The position numbers and the translations under genes were made by a program. A DNA stretch of 34,844 nt from B2-G16 sp964528085 (GTDB taxonomy: Bacteria > Bipolaricaulota > Bipolaricaulia > UBA7950 > UBA9294): NCBI GenBank assembly GCA_964528085.1, contig CAZGRE010000013.1:1-34844 (forward strand), written 5' to 3'. The notes beneath the pieces were generated by a model. The model was not told the DNA's origin, searched no databases, and was given only the letters and a program-made list of their open reading frames with translations. Positions 31,045-34,844 of this stretch are shown piece by piece (the stretch's first letter is position 1; each line of letters opens with the position of its first letter).

Positions 31045-32316
31045 ATGGCACAGAAAGGGATCCGCGAATACGACGCCAAGCGCCTGGTAGGTAAGGCGCT
31101 CCTTCAGCTTCTAGGCAAACCGCCCCGGTTCGGGGATAGGCTCGTCCTCGTCACCCCTGATACGGACCTCGACGGGCTCCCTGACGAGCATCCCTGGCTG
31201 AAGACGGAGAGGCTCGTTGCAAAACCGGATCAGCTGTTCGGGAAGCGTGGGAAGAACGATCTCCTCTGCCTGGACAAGCCGTTCGCCGAGATCAGGACCT
31301 GGATAGAGGAGCGGATGGGAAGGGAGGTGACGATCGGGAAGACCTGCGGGAGGCTGACCCATTTCTTGATCGAGCCGTTCGTCCCGCACGAGGCCGAGTA
31401 TTATCTCGCCTTCACATCGAAACGGGATTCCGACCTGATCCACTTCTCCCCTCAGGGAGGGGTAGACATCGAGGAGGGATGGGATACGGTGACGACGATC
31501 GAGGTTCCGATCCTCGGGGATATCACACCTTCCGAGATCGAAGCGGCCCTCCCGGATGTTCCGAGCGCGGATGCGCTCGCCTCGCTCATCGAGGCCCTGT
31601 ACCGGGTTTATGTCGACTACTATTTCACCTATCTTGAGTTCAACCCGATCGCAGCGGTCGATGGCGATCTGATCCCCCTCGACACGGTCGCTAAGCTCGA
31701 TGATACAGCGGCGTTTCAGGCCGCCGAGAAGTGGGGGGACATCGAGTTTCCGAAGCCGTTCGGGATGGACCCCTCAGACGAGGAGGCCTACATCGCCTCC
31801 CTCGACGAGAAGACCGGTGCGTCGCTCAAGCTGACGATCCTCAACCCAAACGGGAGGGTCTGGCTGATGGTCGCCGGAGGCGGGGCGAGCGTGATCTACG
31901 CCGATACGGTCGTCGATCTCGGGTTCGGGGGCGAGCTCGCCAACTACGGGGAGTACTCGGGTAATCCCACGACCGAGCTGACCTACGAGTACGCAAAGAC
32001 CATCCTTCATCTTTTGACGCGCAGGCCCGATCCACAGGGGAGGCCGAAGTACCTCCTGATCGGCGGTGGGATCGCCAACTTCACCGATGTGGCAAAGACG
32101 TTCACCGGGATCATCAAGGCCATCAGGGAGTACCGCGATAGGTTGATCGAGAACAAGGTTAAAATCTTCGTCCGCCGCGGCGGGCCGAACTACAAGGAGG
32201 GCCTGGAGAAGATGCGCCGCCTCGGCGAGGAGCTCGGCCTCCCGATCGAGGTGTACGGCCCGGAGACGCACATGACGCACATCGTCTCCCTGGCGCTTGC
32301 AAAGGAGAGGGAATGA
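31045..32316 (+). CDS. aclB: ATP-citrate lyase, ATP-grasp/citrate-binding subunit
   Basis: This 423-residue subunit of ATP-citrate lyase splits citrate with ATP and CoA to acetyl-CoA and oxaloacetate together with the next gene's product. It corresponds to the N-terminal part of the animal enzyme and to plant ACLA. An ATP-grasp region occupies the first 240 residues (IREYDAKRLVGKALL, YFTYLEFNPIAAVDG). A citrate-binding Rossmann-like domain follows (WLMVAGGGASVIYADTV, GGELANYGEYSGNP, LLIGGGIANFTDVAKTF). The symbol follows Chlorobium usage; plants name the subunits the other way round. Start ATG 31045 with AAAGGAG. The stop overlaps aclA by ATGA. Confidence 0.93.
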   Translation: MAQKGIREYDAKRLVGKALLQLLGKPPRFGDRLVLVTPDTDLDGLPDEHPWLKTERLVAKPDQLFGKRGKNDLLCLDKPFAEIRTWIEERMGREVTIGKTCGRLTHFLIEPFVPHEAEYYLAFTSKRDSDLIHFSPQGGVDIEEGWDTVTTIEVPILGDITPSEIEAALPDVPSADALASLIEALYRVYVDYYFTYLEFNPIAAVDGDLIPLDTVAKLDDTAAFQAAEKWGDIEFPKPFGMDPSDEEAYIASLDEKTGASLKLTILNPNGRVWLMVAGGGASVIYADTVVDLGFGGELANYGEYSGNPTTELTYEYAKTILHLLTRRPDPQGRPKYLLIGGGIANFTDVAKTFTGIIKAIREYRDRLIENKVKIFVRRGGPNYKEGLEKMRRLGEELGLPIEVYGPETHMTHIVSLALAKERE

Positions 32317-34157
32317 AGGACTACGAGCTTTTCACCCGCGGCACGAAGGCGTTCATCTACGGCGCGCAGACGGCGGCGCTGCAGCGGATGCTCGACTTCG
32401 ACTACCTCTGCCGGAAGGACTTCCCGAGCGTCGTTGCGATGATCACCCCGGAACGGGGGGGATTCCAGAAGGTATTCTGGGGGACACGTGAGATCAGGAT
32501 ACCCCGCCTCCGTTCGATAGAGGAGGCGGTGAAGCGGTTCCCGGAGGCCGATGTCCTCATCAACTTCGCCTCGCAGCGCTCGGCGTTCGACGTGACGATG
32601 GAGGGGCTTTCGACCGATACGATCCGGACGATCGCTGTGATCGCCGAGGGGGTCCCGGAGCGCCAGGCGCGGATCATGGCCGCCACGGCGAAGCGGCTCG
32701 GGAAGTGGATCATCGGTCCGGCGACCGTCGGCGGGATCAAGGCCGGCGCGTTCAAGATCGCCAACACAGCCGGGACGATGGAGAACATCGTTGCCGCCAA
32801 GCTGTATCGACCCGGTTCGGTCGGGTTCGTTTCGGTATCCGGTGGGATGTCGAACGAGGCGTACAACATCATCGCCAGGAACACCGACGGGCTGAACGAG
32901 GGGATAGCGATCGGAGGGGACGCCTATCCCGGCTCGACCCTCCTCGATCACCTCCTCCGCTACGAGAAAAACCCGGAGATCAAGCTCCTCGTCTGCCTCG
33001 GTGAGGTCGGGGGGACGGCGGAGTACGAGATCGCCGAGGCCCTGAAGGACAGACGGATCACAAAGCCGCTCGTGATCTGGGTGACCGGTACCTGCGCTAA
33101 GGTCCTCCCCGGCCGGGTCCAGTTCGGGCATGCCGGGGCCAAGGCCGGATCGGAGATCGAGACCGCAGATGCGAAGAACGCCGCCCTCCGCGCGGCAGGG
33201 GCGATCGTCCCCGATTCGTTCGACGACTACCACCTCCGGATCCGCGAGACCTACGAAAGGCTAGTGGAAGAAGGGGTGATAACCCCGGCGGATGACTTCG
33301 AGCCGCCGCGGATCCCGATGGACTACAACCAGGCCGTCGCCGAGGGGCTCGTCCGCCGGCCGACCCACTTCATCTCCACGATCTGCGATGAGCGGGGCGA
33401 GGTCCACAGCTACGCCGGGGTCCCGATCGACGAGGTGATCGAGAAGGGGTACGGGATCGGCGGGGTGATCGGCCTTCTCTGGTTCAAGCGGGAGATCCCG
33501 CAGCATGCCCGCGACTTCATCGAGATGGTGATCCAGATCATCGCCGATCACGGCCCGGCCGTCTCCGGGGCGCATAATACGATCGTCGCCGCCCGGGCGG
33601 GGAAGGATCTGATCTCATCGCTCGTCAGCGGCCTTCTGACGATCGGCCCGCGGTTCGGCGGGGCGGTGAACGGCGCTGCCGAGCATTTCCTCTACGGATT
33701 CCGGAATAACCTTTCCCCGCGCGATTTCGTCGCTGAGATGAAGAGGCGGAACATCCGGATTCAGGGGATCGGCCACCGGCTTCACACGGTCGAAAACCCG
33801 GACAAGCGGGTTGAGATCCTGAAGGGGTTCGCCAAGGAGAACTTCCGCGCCACCCCCCTCCTCGACTACGCCCTATCTGTCGAGGAGGTGACGACGAAGA
33901 AGAAGGCGAACCTGATCTTGAACGTCGACGGGTGCATCGGGGTCCTCCTCGTCGATCTCCTGAAGGAGATCTCATTCAGTGATGAGGAGATTGACCGGAT
34001 GATCGCGATGGGGACGTTCAACGCCCTGTTCGTCCTCGGCCGCTCGATCGGCCTGATCGGGCACTACTTCGATCAGAACCGCTTGGAGGAAGGGCTCTAC
34101 CGCCATCCGCTCGACGACATCCTCTATGATATCCCGAAGCGGCCTGAGAAGGTCTGA
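32313..34157 (+). CDS. aclA: ATP-citrate lyase, catalytic subunit
   Basis: This is the 614-residue large subunit. Its first half resembles the succinyl-CoA-synthetase alpha fold with the phosphohistidine H273 in FGHAGAKAGSE and the upstream VSVSGGMSNEAYNI. Its second half is a citrate-synthase-like domain (SGAHNTIVAARAGKDLISS, LLTIGPRFGGAVNGA, GIGHRLHTVENPDKRVE). This corresponds to the C-terminal part of the animal enzyme and to plant ACLB. All main catalytic landmarks are present, so the lyase looks functional. It ends 9 bases before the convergent phosphoesterase gene. Confidence 0.95.
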   Translation: MKDYELFTRGTKAFIYGAQTAALQRMLDFDYLCRKDFPSVVAMITPERGGFQKVFWGTREIRIPRLRSIEEAVKRFPEADVLINFASQRSAFDVTMEGLSTDTIRTIAVIAEGVPERQARIMAATAKRLGKWIIGPATVGGIKAGAFKIANTAGTMENIVAAKLYRPGSVGFVSVSGGMSNEAYNIIARNTDGLNEGIAIGGDAYPGSTLLDHLLRYEKNPEIKLLVCLGEVGGTAEYEIAEALKDRRITKPLVIWVTGTCAKVLPGRVQFGHAGAKAGSEIETADAKNAALRAAGAIVPDSFDDYHLRIRETYERLVEEGVITPADDFEPPRIPMDYNQAVAEGLVRRPTHFISTICDERGEVHSYAGVPIDEVIEKGYGIGGVIGLLWFKREIPQHARDFIEMVIQIIADHGPAVSGAHNTIVAARAGKDLISSLVSGLLTIGPRFGGAVNGAAEHFLYGFRNNLSPRDFVAEMKRRNIRIQGIGHRLHTVENPDKRVEILKGFAKENFRATPLLDYALSVEEVTTKKKANLILNVDGCIGVLLVDLLKEISFSDEEIDRMIAMGTFNALFVLGRSIGLIGHYFDQNRLEEGLYRHPLDDILYDIPKRPEKV

Positions 34158-34166
34158 TGATGGCGG

Positions 34167-34844
34167 TCAGTCGGCGCTGATGGTGAACGAATCGATCGGG
34201 CGGCCGCTCGGCGCTGGGTGGACCTCGTCGTCGTAGACGCTCGCCACCGGGATCATCTCGACGCGCATCGTATCGCGATCGACCGTAACGCGTACGTAGT
34301 GGAGCGTCTTGTACCGCCGGAATACCGTCCCCGGCGCCACGTACTCCATCGCATCCTGGAGCGGCGCCCCTCCTCCGCCGGTGACGACGTAGTGGATCCC
34401 GTGAACGTAGAAGTGCTCGTAGCAGTGCATGTGCCCGTTGAACACGACGTCGACCCCGGTTTGGCGGAAGATCTCCTCCCAGTTGGCGCGAAGCGGGCCG
34501 TTTACCCCTCCGTTCCACGTCGAGCTGTAGATCGGGTGATGGAAGAAGACGACCTTGAATGGGGCATCGGAGCTTTTAAGGTCGTCCTTCACCCACTCCA
34601 TCTGCTCGCGCATCCGCGCGATCGCGTCGGCGCCGGTCAGAGAGTTCGAGTCGATCCCGACGAGGTGGACCAGCCCGTAGTCGAACGACCACCATTCCTC
34701 GTTCGACTTTCCCCCTCCTGGCGGGAGGGAGAGGAAGGTGTAGTACCTAGGGCTCCCCTTCTCGTGGTTCCCGATCACCGCCAGATACGGATGATCGAGG
34801 GCGAGATCGCTTATCGCCCGGAAGAAGCTCCGAAACCGGCCGAT
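34167..34844 (-). CDS. Calcineurin-like metallophosphoesterase, C-terminal part (truncated by window edge)
   Basis: These are the last 225 residues of a binuclear metallophosphoesterase resembling purple acid phosphatases; the N-terminus lies beyond the right edge. Visible metal-site motifs are GNHE near residue 25 of the fragment, FFHHPIY near 100 and FNGHMHCYEH near 135-144. A GGGGAPL loop follows, and a beta-rich C-terminal tail ends in DSFTISAD. The N-terminal GD-type motifs cannot be checked. The frame is open through the window edge, so the first methionine seen inside is not the start. Substrate and location are unknown; such enzymes are often exported. Confidence 0.9.
   Translation of the reverse strand: MGRFRSFFRAISDLALDHPYLAVIGNHEKGSPRYYTFLSLPPGGGKSNEEWWSFDYGLVHLVGIDSNSLTGADAIARMREQMEWVKDDLKSSDAPFKVVFFHHPIYSSTWNGGVNGPLRANWEEIFRQTGVDVVFNGHMHCYEHFYVHGIHYVVTGGGGAPLQDAMEYVAPGTVFRRYKTLHYVRVTVDRDTMRVEMIPVASVYDDEVHPAPSGRPIDSFTISAD

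Overview
The window reads as a GC-rich chromosome segment of an uncultivated bacterium, probably a metagenome assembly. There is a 100-N gap at 1993-2092 whose two flanks repeat the same 55 bases. Genes are tightly packed, often joined by ATGA overlaps, with GGAGG-type ribosome sites and few obvious terminators. I cannot place the phylum from sequence alone. The combination of hopanoid genes, the last two MEP-pathway enzymes, a two-subunit ATP-citrate lyase and CIRCE-type heat-shock control fits a deep-branching bacterial lineage; Bipolaricaulota (Acetothermia) is only a guess. I saw no tRNA, rRNA, CRISPR array, transposase or integrase, so the window looks like core genome.

Left part (1-14139): housekeeping genes in short units. 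These are a truncated ClpB/ClpC gene under a strong promoter overlapped by a CIRCE-like operator, a TauE/SafE permease, an HD-domain hydrolase coupled to an M3 oligoendopeptidase, a YbaK-type deacylase divergent from the Mg2+ channel MgtE, an unknown membrane protein, yajC-secD without secF, holA divergent from rnhA, a small protein made of two 52-residue Cys-containing repeats, a DUF401 permease, an MscS channel and a sugar-isomerase-like protein.

Middle part (14140-26937): the most striking block. A DUF3467 protein and a multi-spanning membrane histidine kinase of the HisKA_3 (NarX/DesK) class are followed by two NarL-type response regulators. The second regulator overlaps by ATGA with a prenyl diphosphate synthase gene that opens a ten-gene isoprenoid/hopanoid run: prenyl synthase, hpnH, hpnG, ispG, shc, ispH, yjbQ, hpnC, hpnD, hpnE. 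Together these cover the steps from the MEP intermediate MEcPP through squalene and hopene to adenosyl- and ribosylhopane. The layout suggests that a membrane-embedded sensor controls membrane hopanoid synthesis, by analogy with DesK/DesR control of fatty acid desaturation.

Right part (26938-34157): aconitase, an IclR-family regulator with its own promoter and two perfect palindromes, isocitrate dehydrogenase, and both ATP-citrate lyase subunits. This is a compact module around citrate that could run in the reductive TCA direction or supply acetyl-CoA from citrate. A truncated metallophosphoesterase lies convergently at the right edge.

Several genes (the YbaK-type gene, the sugar-isomerase-like gene and the second response regulator) lack a clear ribosome site but have a TANNNT hexamer 6-7 bases before the start codon. 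This is the arrangement seen for leaderless transcripts in some bacteria.
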